Under the pieces are notes generated by a model. That model made no database searches and was not told where the DNA came from. It worked only from the letters and a program-made list of their open reading frames with translations. The translations under genes and the position numbers were made by a program. Positions 8,280-15,427 of a DNA stretch of 54,421 bases are shown one piece after another. This DNA is from an uncultured Clostridia bacterium (lineage in GTDB: Bacteria; Bacillota; Clostridia; Oscillospirales; CAG-272), in the NCBI GenBank assembly GCA_947630625.1, contig CANRIL010000017.1:1-54421 (forward strand), read 5' to 3'. Within the stretch, counting starts at the first letter, position 1, and the number at the start of each line of letters is the position of its first letter.

Positions 8280-8410
8280 TCTCAAAGTAAACGCAGCTAT
8301 ATTTTATCGGCAGGCTGACCCGTCGCCGCAAATTCGGCCGCTGCGTTTACTTTGAGAAGCCGCTGTATTTCTTTTAGATATCAACTGCGGCGGCTGCATC
8401 TACTTTGGGA
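8280..8410. repeat. Four copies of an 18-bp element, first inverted
   Basis: GCTGCGTTTACTTTGAGA at 8340-8357 has a perfect inverted copy at 8280-8297. Degenerate direct copies lie at 8362-8378 (with a one-base gap) and 8393-8410 (15 of 18 identical). The inverted pair could form an 18-bp stem over a 42-base loop and may end the exporter transcript. The tandem degenerate copies are not explained by a terminator. Confidence 0.7.
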
Positions 8411-8454
8411 AGTTACTCTTGTGCGAAAACGAAAAAATTTTTTAGACATAGGTA

Positions 8455-8484
8455 TTGACAACATGGCGGGCGGCGTGGTATAAT
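8455..8484 (+). promoter_or_regulatory. Promoter of tRNA-Gln(CUG)
   Basis: TTGACA (8455-8460) and TATAAT (8479-8484), both perfect, are spaced 18 bases apart. They lie about 23 bases before the tRNA. Confidence 0.8.
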
Positions 8485-8506
8485 AGCCACTGTTCAGAGG
8501 GAATAT

Positions 8507-8577
8507 TGCGGAATTGTGTAATGGCAGCACGACAGACTCTGACTCTGTTTGTGAGGGTTCAAATCCTTCTTCCGCAG
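8507..8577 (+). tRNA. tRNA-Gln, anticodon CUG
   Basis: The 7-bp acceptor stem TGCGGAA/TTCCGCA begins with the U1-A72 pair and is followed by discriminator G73; both are typical of glutamine tRNAs. The anticodon stem ACAGA/TCTGT encloses the loop CTCTGAC with anticodon CUG, and the T arm contains GGTTCAAAT. CCA is not encoded. It has its own promoter and terminator. It reads CAG; the UUG isoacceptor lies 1.5 kb away on the other strand. Confidence 0.92.
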
Positions 8578-8586
8578 GAAAAAAGA

Positions 8587-8617
8587 CAGGCATCGCTCAA
8601 GCGGTGCCTGCTTTTTT
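8587..8617 (+). terminator. Terminator after tRNA-Gln(CUG)
   Basis: Stem CAGGCATCGC / GCGGTGCCTG (one G-T pair) with a four-base loop, followed by CTTTTTT. The 167 bases between here and the next gene show no feature. Confidence 0.85.
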
Positions 8618-8784
8618 ACTTCATCTTGCGCGGCGGCACAAGACCGGCTGAGTTTGCCTTTTCCCCATTTGCGCAGCGGTACAAGGTCAGCCGCGACTGC
8701 TTTTTCGCCACTTGCGCGGTGATATTCAACGGTCTGCGGGCAAATGATCATTTGAGATTACACGCAAATTGAGCCTGTATAAGC

Positions 8785-9879
8785 TCATTTTTTGTTTTTG
8801 TCCGGGGTGAGCAGCTTTATAAATTCCGGGTCGTCCCGCAGGGGAGCGTACAGCTCGCCGGATGCGATCTCGTCCCGCCAATAGCTTTCCTCGGAGCCCG
8901 CGCGCGCGGAGATCTCGCATTCGGCGAGGGGGACGAACATGCTCGTATAGCTGCTTTTTCCGACAGGCAGCGCGTCATATTCCCGCGCGTGATAAAGCGC
9001 GCGTTCGATATTATAGAGCGTGCGTTCCCTGTCGCCGAGGGCGGCGTATTCCTCCGCTATCTGCATATAAAGATACGCTAGATCGGAATGATGATCGAGG
9101 TAATTTCCGTCATAAAGCAGTATCTGCCACAGCTTTATCGCCGATTCAAATGCAAATATGCGTTCCTCGGCTGTGTCATATTCGCCGTTGAATATATTGA
9201 TCGCGGCAAGGTCGATATATGAAAGCGTGTTTTTGTGCCTCTGCGCTTTGCCCTTGTACTTGTTTTTCTCCGTGAAATACGCGTTTTCGAGCAGTTCCTC
9301 GCGGCAGGAGTACATAGTTCCCGCCATATTCGCGTACATCACGGCGCGTTCCTCGTCGGCGCATGGATATCCCTCGCGCCCGTAAGTATATGTGAGCAGC
9401 TGGATCGCGCCGTTTCTGATGTCGTTGTCGGTGCAGTCGTCGAGGATGCGTTAGCATATGTCGATGACGCGGCACGCGCTGTAAACGTCCTTTTCCGCAG
9501 GGTCCGACGTGTATGGCAGGGAGCGCCAGAGCGCGTGCGCCAAACTGTGCAGACACTGAAAGCTGCCCGGATATTTTGACGCCGCCTCTTCCCAGAGCGC
9601 CAGGTCTTCATCGAGAAATCCGTAATTCACAAGGCGTTCGCTCTTTCTGAAATATTCCTCGATCTCGGCGGCTTCGTTTTTCGCGTCGCGGTCAAAGAGC
9701 TCGTCCGTCGTGATGCCGAAAAAGTTGGCGATAGGGACGATCAGCGAAATGTCGGGCATTGCGTTGTTGTTCTCCCATTTTGAAACGGATTGCGACGATA
9801 TTTTCAGATATGCCGCGAGCTTTTCCTGCGTCATCCCGCGTCCGAGACGCAGTTTCTTTATCTTTTCGCCTATTGTCAT
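8785..9879 (-). pseudogene. XRE-type regulator interrupted by one in-frame stop
   Basis: An N-terminal HTH_3 domain (about residues 5-60: MTQEKLAAYLKISSQSVSKW) is followed by a helical, TPR-like region, as in a known clostridial family of about 365 residues. The frame runs unbroken from ATG 9879 (SD GGGAGG) to the stop at 8785 except for a TAA at 9451-9453, about residue 143. Sequence on both sides of the TAA (SACRVIDIC, then RILDDCTDNDI) reads as one family alignment, so a single CAA-to-TAA change is the simplest cause. Either the gene is dead, or it now makes a 142-residue HTH protein, or the stop is a sequencing error. Confidence 0.8.
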
Positions 9880-9900
9880 GGCCGACCTCCCGAAAATAGT

Positions 9901-9920
9901 TATACTTAAATTAAAGTATA
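9901..9920 (-). promoter_or_regulatory. Palindrome in the promoter of the XRE gene
   Basis: TATACTT and AAGTATA are separated by six bases, 22 bases upstream of the XRE start codon. TTGACG further upstream and TTTAAT inside the dyad form a plausible promoter with a 16-base spacer. XRE regulators often repress themselves from such sites. Confidence 0.5.
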
Positions 9921-10029
9921 CACCTTCGCGGCGTCAAGTTCAATAACCTGTTCGGCAAACCATGTCGAACGCCGGTTGATTTCCGGCGGTTTTACCGAAG
10001 ATGCGCTCCCGAAACCGAACGGCGGGCGC

Positions 10030-10063
10030 AAAAAAAACGGACGCCGGGCGGCGTCCGTTTTTT
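10030..10063 (-). terminator. Terminator after tRNA-Gln(UUG)
   Basis: CGGACGCC (10038-10045) pairs with GGCGTCCG (10050-10057), bounded by A7 and T6 runs. It works leftward for the tRNA and could also act rightward. Confidence 0.85.
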
Positions 10064-10134
10064 CTGGGATAGCAGGATTCGAACCTGCAATGAAAGAGTC
10101 AAAGTCTTTTGTGTTGCCATTACACCATATCCCA
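10064..10134 (-). tRNA. tRNA-Gln, anticodon UUG
   Basis: Read leftward: acceptor TGGGATA/TATCCCA with U1-A72 and discriminator G73, anticodon stem AAAGA/TCTTT around CTTTGAC (anticodon UUG), and T loop GGTTCGAAT. CCA is not encoded. The promoter TTGACA (10185-10180), 17 bases, TAAAAT (10162-10157) overlaps the last codon of the UPF0126 gene upstream. It reads CAA, the main glutamine codon class. Confidence 0.93.
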
Positions 10135-10156
10135 CCGTCGATCTTTCGACGCAGCT

Positions 10157-10185
10157 ATTTTATCACAAACGCCGGTCGCTGTCAA
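10157..10185 (-). promoter_or_regulatory. Promoter of tRNA-Gln(UUG)
   Basis: TTGACA and TAAAAT with a 17-base spacer, about 22 bases before the tRNA. The -35 box lies inside the end of the upstream coding region. Confidence 0.75.
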
Positions 10186-10828
10186 GCTTGACTCGCGGCA
10201 GACTCCAGCGAAAATGCGCCGCCAGGAGCCGTATCGCTATGACTGCCGCCATCGCGGCGAACGTCACGGGAGCCGTCCCGAAACCGGCGCGCGCGCCGAA
10301 ATAGTAGATCACGCTGCCCGCGATAGAGGCGAGCGCGTATATGTGCTTTCTGAAGACGTAGGGCGTCGAGTCCGTCAGGATATCGCGCAGGATGCCGCCG
10401 CCGACGCCGGTCAGCATGCCGATGCAGACGGAAAGCACGACGTTTTCCCCGTGACCGGCAGAAATCGCGCCCTCCGTACCCATGACGGAAAATGCGGCGA
10501 GTCCGATCGCGTCAAATATGCTGTTCACGGCCTCAATATGGTCGCGAAGCGTGTGATACGTTTTCCGCTTCAGGTACGCGATCACGAACACGATGATCGA
10601 CGTGAGCGCGGCCGAAGCAAGCACGTAGAGATTCGAGAAAATAGCCGGGGGCGTTCGCCCGATCAGCAGGTCGCGCAGGATGCCGCCGCCGGTTGAGGTT
10701 ATGCAGCCGATAAACAGCACGCCGAACGCGTCAAGCCCGCGGTCGATCGCGGTGAGCGCGCCCGAGACTGAAAACGCCGTCGTCCCGATAAGCTCCGTTA
10801 TCATGAGCACAATTTCCGTCACCGACAT
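10163..10828 (-). CDS. UPF0126/TRIC-like integral membrane protein (YicG-like)
   Basis: A 221-residue protein of the UPF0126 family, bacterial relatives of trimeric intracellular cation channels. It is built from two similar halves, each with three hydrophobic helices and a glycine-rich turn: CITSTGGGILRDLL near residue 45 and MLTGVGGGILRDIL near residue 130. The repeated GGGxxRD motif is the family hallmark. I chose ATG 10828 because GGAGG lies nine bases upstream; an in-frame ATG at 10852 has no such site. It is a single-gene unit with its own promoter. The physiological substrate of this family is not firmly known. Confidence 0.85.
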   Translation of the reverse strand: MSVTEIVLMITELIGTTAFSVSGALTAIDRGLDAFGVLFIGCITSTGGGILRDLLIGRTPPAIFSNLYVLASAALTSIIVFVIAYLKRKTYHTLRDHIEAVNSIFDAIGLAAFSVMGTEGAISAGHGENVVLSVCIGMLTGVGGGILRDILTDSTPYVFRKHIYALASIAGSVIYYFGARAGFGTAPVTFAAMAAVIAIRLLAAHFRWSLPRVKLDSDRRL

Positions 10829-10861
10829 ATTGTTTCGCCTCCGCCGAATCACTAAGTATAT

Positions 10862-10889
10862 ATTCTAATCAAATGCGCGCCGTTGTCAA
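10862..10889 (-). promoter_or_regulatory. Promoter of the UPF0126 gene
   Basis: TTGACA (10889-10884) and TAGAAT (10867-10862), spacer 16 bases, about 33 bases before the chosen start. It diverges from the thrB promoter. Confidence 0.65.
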
Positions 10890-10966
10890 TATGTGAATCG
10901 ATTTTTGTTTCTTTATTTAAAAAATCGCCGGGGTCGGCTTATTTTTATATTCCGTGCGGGCGGGGC

Positions 10967-10995
10967 TTGATTTTCAGCGGATAATCTATTATAAT
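10967..10995 (+). promoter_or_regulatory. Promoter of thrB
   Basis: TTGATT (10967-10972) and TATAAT (10990-10995), spacer 17 bases. Transcription would start near 11002, 28 bases before the ATG. Confidence 0.75.
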
Positions 10996-11029
10996 TTTTC
11001 CGTCAGCATATATTTTAACGGAGTTAATC

Positions 11030-11953
11030 ATGTTTACTGTAAAAGTCCCGGCGACGAGCGCGAATATGGGACCGTGCTTTGACAGCGCGGGAATGGCGCT
11101 GTCGCTTTATAATGAAATAACAGTTCTTGAGGGCGGCGAGTGTGCGTTTGAGGAACCGTTCCGCATCGAGAGCAGGAGCGAGATCGATCCGAGGATCGAC
11201 GCGGAGCAGGTCATTCCGTGCGATGAGACGAACATGGTTTATAAGACGATAATGTGGTTCTCGGACGCCGTGAAAAGACCGCTGCCGCGCTTCAAGCTGT
11301 GCCAGCGCGACAGGATACCGCTCGCGCGCGGTCTTGGCAGCAGCGCGGCGTGCATTGTCGGCGGGCTTATGATCGCAGACCGCCTCTGCGAAACTCACCT
11401 GTCAAAGGAAGAGCTCCTTGATATGGCGCTCCAGCTTGAGGGGCACCCGGACAACGTTGCTCCGGCGCTGCTCGGTGAAATGGTCGTGGGCGCGATAGAG
11501 GGGCGCAGATTTGAATATATTCGTGTTCCGCTGCCGGAGGAGCTTGAATTTATCGTGCTGATCCCGGATTTCCCGCTGCTGACTGAGGAGGCGCGCCGCG
11601 TTCTGCCGAAGTCGTACAGTCGGGAACAGGCCGTATATAACACGTCGCGCGCGGCGCTGCTCGTCGGCGCGCTTCTGACCCGGAAGTATGACGTAATTTC
11701 GACCGCGATGAAGGATATGCTTCATCAGCCGTACCGCGGACGCCTCGTGCAGGGGATGGACGGTATTCTCGGCGCTGCCGAACGCGCGGGCGCTTACGGC
11801 GGCTTTCAGAGCGGAGCGGGTCCGTCGATCATGGTCGTCGCTCGCCGCGGAGCCGGAGTCGCAAAAGAGCTTGAGCGGTATTGCGGCTCGCTTGGCTCGT
11901 TCTGGTATGTGACCGCCGTCGAGCCCGACAGAAAAGGCGCGGCAATAGAATGA
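11030..11953 (+). CDS. thrB: Homoserine kinase
   Basis: Phosphorylates L-homoserine to O-phosphohomoserine with ATP, in threonine synthesis in the cytosol. A GHMP kinase of 307 residues. The N-terminal KVPATSANMGPCFDSAG is the substrate strand-loop, and the ATP-binding motif ARGLGSSAACIVGG lies near residue 100. The C-terminal GGFQSGAGPSIMV is the third GHMP motif. SD GGAG lies before ATG. It stands alone: hom and thrC are not in the window. A strong terminator follows. The length is normal and nothing is missing. Confidence 0.93.
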   Translation: MFTVKVPATSANMGPCFDSAGMALSLYNEITVLEGGECAFEEPFRIESRSEIDPRIDAEQVIPCDETNMVYKTIMWFSDAVKRPLPRFKLCQRDRIPLARGLGSSAACIVGGLMIADRLCETHLSKEELLDMALQLEGHPDNVAPALLGEMVVGAIEGRRFEYIRVPLPEELEFIVLIPDFPLLTEEARRVLPKSYSREQAVYNTSRAALLVGALLTRKYDVISTAMKDMLHQPYRGRLVQGMDGILGAAERAGAYGGFQSGAGPSIMVVARRGAGVAKELERYCGSLGSFWYVTAVEPDRKGAAIE

Positions 11954-12006
11954 AAAACGCTGCCGGTTTGCGGTAGCGTCTGATGAGGATGTTTCAATAT
12001 AAGGAG

Positions 12007-12047
12007 TACGGTGCCTGCCGGTCAACGGTATTGCACCGTATTTTTTT
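12007..12047 (+). terminator. Terminator after thrB
   Basis: TACGGTGC (12007-12014) pairs with GCACCGTA (12033-12040), directly followed by T7. A weaker hairpin, ACGCTGCCG/CGGTAGCGT, lies just after the thrB stop. The rest of 11954-12102 shows no gene. Confidence 0.75.
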
Positions 12048-12102
12048 CGTCGGCATCGGTTATATTCGTCTTTCGTTAATCTCAGGGGTTCGGTCGCCTG
12101 TT

Positions 12103-12591
12103 TCATGAGAGCGTTTCCAAACTGAAAAGCGCATTCTCATAATCCTTTACGAAATAGCGGATGTTTTTCCGCCCTCGCTCGATAACAGTGTGCCCCTCCG
12201 ATTCGAGCTTTTCTTTCTGCGCCACAGCGCCTCCCGGATATTTTTCATTCAACTCACCGTTTGCTTTTAACGTGCGCCAATACGGCGTCTCATCCTCGCC
12301 ACGCTGGAAGCTTGCCAATGCGGCGATCGACACAAATATGCCGGCGGTGATAGGTTCCGTAAAATCCGCCCCCGATTTTTTTGCGAAATACTCCCGAATT
12401 TTCCCGACAGTGATCACTTTGCCGTACGGCACTTTTTTCATGACATTATCATAATCTATCGGCGGGGCGAAGTACATCCTGTTCCCGCCGTATTTTTTGA
12501 TGCTTGCCTCATCTCTAATGATCTGAAATTTCGGCATATCCTTGCTGTCGTGAAGCATCGCGTTGAAGTCTTTCTTTTCTTCGTTTGCCAT
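12103..12591 (-). CDS. Alkyltransferase-like (MGMT family) protein without active-site Cys
   Basis: A 162-residue protein of the MGMT/ATL family. The DNA-binding helix-turn-helix part is recognisable in VPYGKVITVGKIREYF (about residues 58-73). The position of the catalytic PCHR motif reads PYWR, so the cysteine that accepts the alkyl group is absent. That is the property of alkyltransferase-like proteins, which bind damaged bases and help nucleotide excision repair. Here the cysteine is replaced by Tyr rather than the usual Trp or Ala. A small N-terminal extension is rich in charged residues. The start at 12591 is set by GGAGGTGAG. uvrC is in this window but 14 kb away. Confidence 0.75.
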   Translation of the reverse strand: MANEEKKDFNAMLHDSKDMPKFQIIRDEASIKKYGGNRMYFAPPIDYDNVMKKVPYGKVITVGKIREYFAKKSGADFTEPITAGIFVSIAALASFQRGEDETPYWRTLKANGELNEKYPGGAVAQKEKLESEGHTVIERGRKNIRYFVKDYENALFSLETLS

Positions 12592-12613
12592 GATACGCTC
12601 ACCTCCGGGAATC

Positions 12614-12642
12614 ATTTTATCATCGTCTTTCTATACATGCAA
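12614..12642 (-). promoter_or_regulatory. Promoter of the alkyltransferase-like gene
   Basis: TTGCAT (12642-12637) and TAAAAT (12619-12614), spacer 17 bases. Confidence 0.6.
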
Positions 12643-12688
12643 TGAGACTGTTCGAAAAAATTATTTTTTTCGCTTCTGAGTATGCCGA

Positions 12689-13666
12689 TCATTTCTCCCT
12701 GTCCGCAAGAAGGTCGCAGATGCACATGACAACGGCGAAGAGGATGCCGGCGACCGGCCAGACAGCCCATGTAATCGTCCAGTCTTTCGTCAAAAAACTC
12801 CATCCGAGATATATGGCGGTCGCGCTCAGCCAATATATCGTCGCGACTGTTTCCTTTATATGTGTTTTTCTTTGATCCCGAAGCGCGTACCGACTCTCTT
12901 TCAAAAGCTTCTGCATACTTGCCCGGCGGACGCCGGTGATGATAAACAGCGCCGACGCGATCCCCGCCAAAAACAGCGTGACAGCCAGCATGACAACGGC
13001 GAAAAACTCTTTCCCGGTGAGGCTGCCGATGAAGACCGGAATAGGAGAGAGGACGCACAGGCAGGCGGCGATGATATTGCATTTTACATACGTCGGTCTG
13101 TATGATTTCTCTTTTTCCTTCACCATCCCGTCAACACCGTATTCGGTTTCAAACGGTTCCTTGTCAATGAACTCAAACGGCGCGTTTTTGAAGCCGCAGA
13201 AGATAAACGCTGCCACCGCCGGCGCGATAACGACCAGCAGTGTGACCATCCCGATGATGGCGGCTGATTCTTCTGAAATTGGGCGTTCGGGCAATTCTGC
13301 CGCGGCGCATAATATAAGCAGCGGGATCACGGCGATGATGCACAAAAAAGTCGCTGCGGCAATCAAATTGGCGGCATGCTTTCTCCATTCAAGAAATTCA
13401 TTCGCCTGTGCGAGAGATACCCTTTTTATTGGCACGCGGTCGATGTCGTCCGTAAATTCTTCGTCCTCTATCTCGTCCTTGAGCAGATAATCTGTCGTGA
13501 CCCCGAAGAGCTTGCTGAGCGTCAATATCTTCTCAAGATCGGGCACTGTCTGCGCGCCCTCCCATTTGGAAACCGCCTGCCTTGACACCTGCATCTTTTC
13601 CGCAAGTTCTTCCTGCGACCAGCCGTTTTTCTTTCTCAGATTCATTATCTTGTCTGCTAAGATCAT
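12689..13666 (-). CDS. Membrane-anchored XRE-type HTH protein
   Basis: A 325-residue protein with an N-terminal HTH_3 domain (residues about 4-60, WSQEELAEKMQVSRQAVSKW) fused to a membrane region. Hydrophobic helices lie near residues 105-130, 150-180, 215-240 and 245-270, with two more near the C-terminus. This fusion is common in Clostridia, and in most cases the signal is unknown. The start at 13666 is fixed by GGAGG, and an upstream in-frame codon at 13753 lies before the promoter. Its target could be the two genes upstream or a distant promoter; no matching dyad is obvious at its own start. Confidence 0.8.
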   Translation of the reverse strand: MILADKIMNLRKKNGWSQEELAEKMQVSRQAVSKWEGAQTVPDLEKILTLSKLFGVTTDYLLKDEIEDEEFTDDIDRVPIKRVSLAQANEFLEWRKHAANLIAAATFLCIIAVIPLLILCAAAELPERPISEESAAIIGMVTLLVVIAPAVAAFIFCGFKNAPFEFIDKEPFETEYGVDGMVKEKEKSYRPTYVKCNIIAACLCVLSPIPVFIGSLTGKEFFAVVMLAVTLFLAGIASALFIITGVRRASMQKLLKESRYALRDQRKTHIKETVATIYWLSATAIYLGWSFLTKDWTITWAVWPVAGILFAVVMCICDLLADREK

Positions 13667-13720
13667 TTTCGTTCCCTCCACTTTGTTTGTCGGCGGGCTT
13701 ATTTGCCGTCCGCAGTGAAA

Positions 13721-13749
13721 ATTATAGCTTGCTTTGCGGTTGCATACAA
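13721..13749 (-). promoter_or_regulatory. Promoter of the membrane HTH gene
   Basis: TTGTAT (13749-13744) and TATAAT (13726-13721), spacer 17 bases, 55 bases before the start. It lies just beyond the stop of the upstream gene. Confidence 0.65.
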
Positions 13750-13771
13750 CCAAACGGCGGATGGAAATCTG

Positions 13772-14797
13772 TCAACCGGCAGTTTCAGGACAAATGAATT
13801 TCATATCGCCGCAATTTCCGCTTTGCAGGGCAGCGGCTTCTCTCGCCGACCTCTCCCAGACCACATCGTCCGCGGCGGCTCTGACATAAAAGCGGCCGTT
13901 CCTGAAAAACGCAAACTTCATCAGTGCGTCCTGCGAGCAGAGCGTTTCAAAAGAGCGGATTTCCTCATATCTTCTGCAAAAGATTTTCTCCCGATATATT
14001 TCATATAGAAACGGAGCCGTCGTATACAGCCGGAAATCCACGCGGTCATCAAGCGCCGAAAGCGTCAGCGGTATCGTGCCGCAGTAGCCGGACTCGATCA
14101 CGAGAATTTTTTCCTCCCGTATCCCGCATAGCAGTTCGAGAAGGACATTTTTTAAATCGGAGTGTTCGCCCAGCACATTTAAAATGCGGGGCTTGCAAAA
14201 TGCGGCAAGCTCAGAGAAGCCCGAAACGCCGGTTTCGAGCGCATCATATATGGGCAGCCGAAGTTTGTCGTCAACGCCGTCCCCGGCACACTTTTGCAGA
14301 AAATCCCGATTTATCACCCACGGGAAGAGGCTGCCTTTCCCGCTGCTTTTAAAATACAGATGCGGCAGAAAAGCGTCACGGAGCAGAAATACATAGGCTG
14401 TATCGGGGCGATATTCTATCCACTCGCAGTAATTTTTCAGGTGGGTGAGAAACGGATCGTCGGCAGGCGAGGCGCAGACTTTGGCTCGCTCCGACAGCTG
14501 ACGGCAGATTATATCTACATCGACCGCCGAATCGCTGTATTCAACATCTGAAACGGCTCTTTTCTGAATCGGAAACGGCTGCACGCCATGGGCTTTCAGA
14601 ATTGCCCGCAGCCTTGAAACGGCTCCGTATTTTTCTTCAAGCGTTCGGCAGAGAAGAGTATATCCCTCGTCGAGCAGATCGTCGAGGAGCTTCAAAAGCT
14701 GCTTCGCCTCGTAAAGCTCACAGTCGCCGAGAGAGCTGCTTTCCAGCCGTTTGAGAGCCGTCATGTAATATTTTTCGTTGAACGAAAGAAATCCCAT
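13772..14797 (-). CDS. Hypothetical soluble protein, 341 residues
   Basis: I do not recognise a family. The protein is soluble, with no signal peptide and no membrane helix. An N-terminal helical part rich in Leu and Lys/Glu (residues 1-75) is followed by a mixed region and a segment, ILVIESGYCGTIPLTL (near 235), that looks like a beta-strand and glycine loop of a Rossmann-like fold. Several cysteines are scattered and show no zinc pattern. It is translated one base after the PH-domain membrane protein gene and shares its promoter, so the two products may act together at the membrane (inference). SD GGGG lies nine bases before ATG. Confidence 0.6.
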   Translation of the reverse strand: MGFLSFNEKYYMTALKRLESSSLGDCELYEAKQLLKLLDDLLDEGYTLLCRTLEEKYGAVSRLRAILKAHGVQPFPIQKRAVSDVEYSDSAVDVDIICRQLSERAKVCASPADDPFLTHLKNYCEWIEYRPDTAYVFLLRDAFLPHLYFKSSGKGSLFPWVINRDFLQKCAGDGVDDKLRLPIYDALETGVSGFSELAAFCKPRILNVLGEHSDLKNVLLELLCGIREEKILVIESGYCGTIPLTLSALDDRVDFRLYTTAPFLYEIYREKIFCRRYEEIRSFETLCSQDALMKFAFFRNGRFYVRAAADDVVWERSAREAAALQSGNCGDMKFICPETAG

Positions 14798-14798
14798 A

Positions 14799-15236
14799 TC
14801 AAACAGCCCCTTTATGGGTGCTCACGATCACGCTGGGGATTCGGATTTGAATTTCACGCAGGAAAGCGGACTTATCTGTGACCGATATCATGATGTCCCC
14901 TTTCTGTTCCGTCCTGATTTTGATCCGGTCAAGAGACGCCGCAAGGGATGACCAAGGCTCCCTTGTGAATGAAAGCACGGTGATATTTTCGTAGGGGATC
15001 CTCTTTTTTATAAAGCCGAACACGATCAGCAGCGCGTCATCCTGAAACTCAACATAATTGCGAATTACAATTGACAGGCATAAAGACTCAGTCAAGACAA
15101 ATACAAGAATGGAAGTCGCCGCTCCGAACACGTTTGGTTCGATGAATACGCTTAAAATAAGGATCGGAACGCAAACAGCCGCAATAATGAATATGATCCC
15201 GTAAAACCAGATGTCGGTTTTTCCTTTCAATCTCAT
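14799..15236 (-). CDS. PH-domain membrane protein (bPH_4/SunI-like)
   Basis: A 145-residue protein with two N-terminal membrane helices (about residues 10-32 and 38-60) and a cytosolic domain. The pattern DALLIVFGFIKKRIPYENI, then SLAASLDRIKI and ISVTDKSAFLREI, matches the small bacterial PH-like domain (formerly DUF1200) also found in SunI, the sublancin immunity protein. The match is by pattern only. SD GGGGAG sits before ATG. The hypothetical soluble protein is encoded directly downstream. An immunity or envelope role is possible but not shown. Confidence 0.65.
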   Translation of the reverse strand: MRLKGKTDIWFYGIIFIIAAVCVPILILSVFIEPNVFGAATSILVFVLTESLCLSIVIRNYVEFQDDALLIVFGFIKKRIPYENITVLSFTREPWSSLAASLDRIKIRTEQKGDIMISVTDKSAFLREIQIRIPSVIVSTHKGAV

Positions 15237-15290
15237 TTTAACTCCCCCTTCGGTTCGCCCGGCCGCTTGCGGATCAAGCGGTACCCCACC

Positions 15291-15307
15291 GCTATAATAA
15301 TTATAGC
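15291..15307 (-). promoter_or_regulatory. Palindromic -10 region of the PH-domain operon
   Basis: GCTATAAT and ATTATAGC flank one central base, a perfect dyad. Read leftward it contains TATAAT (15305-15300). No good -35 is seen 17 bases upstream. The arrangement suggests regulation at the -10, but a dyad of this size could be chance. Confidence 0.45.
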
Positions 15308-15338
15308 ATATGATGATGTCTTTTTCTATCGGTTTACA

Positions 15339-15376
15339 AAAAATCGGCGGCAGGGTTCAATCTCTGCCGCCGATTT
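15339..15376 (-). terminator. Terminator of the T-box operon
   Basis: AAATCGGCGGCAG pairs with CTGCCGCCGATTT over a ten-base loop and, read leftward, runs into T6. It ends the cysE-to-plsC operon. Confidence 0.85.
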
Positions 15377-15427
15377 GATATAGCTTTGGACAAAATTGCC
15401 GCCTATGATCTTCGGATATGAAGCCGA

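Noticed and set aside
9451-9453. Programmed readthrough or recoding of TAA in the HTH gene
   Set aside because: No hairpin or context for recoding is visible, neither tRNA-Gln can read UAA, and no other case is seen in the window. A mutation is simpler.
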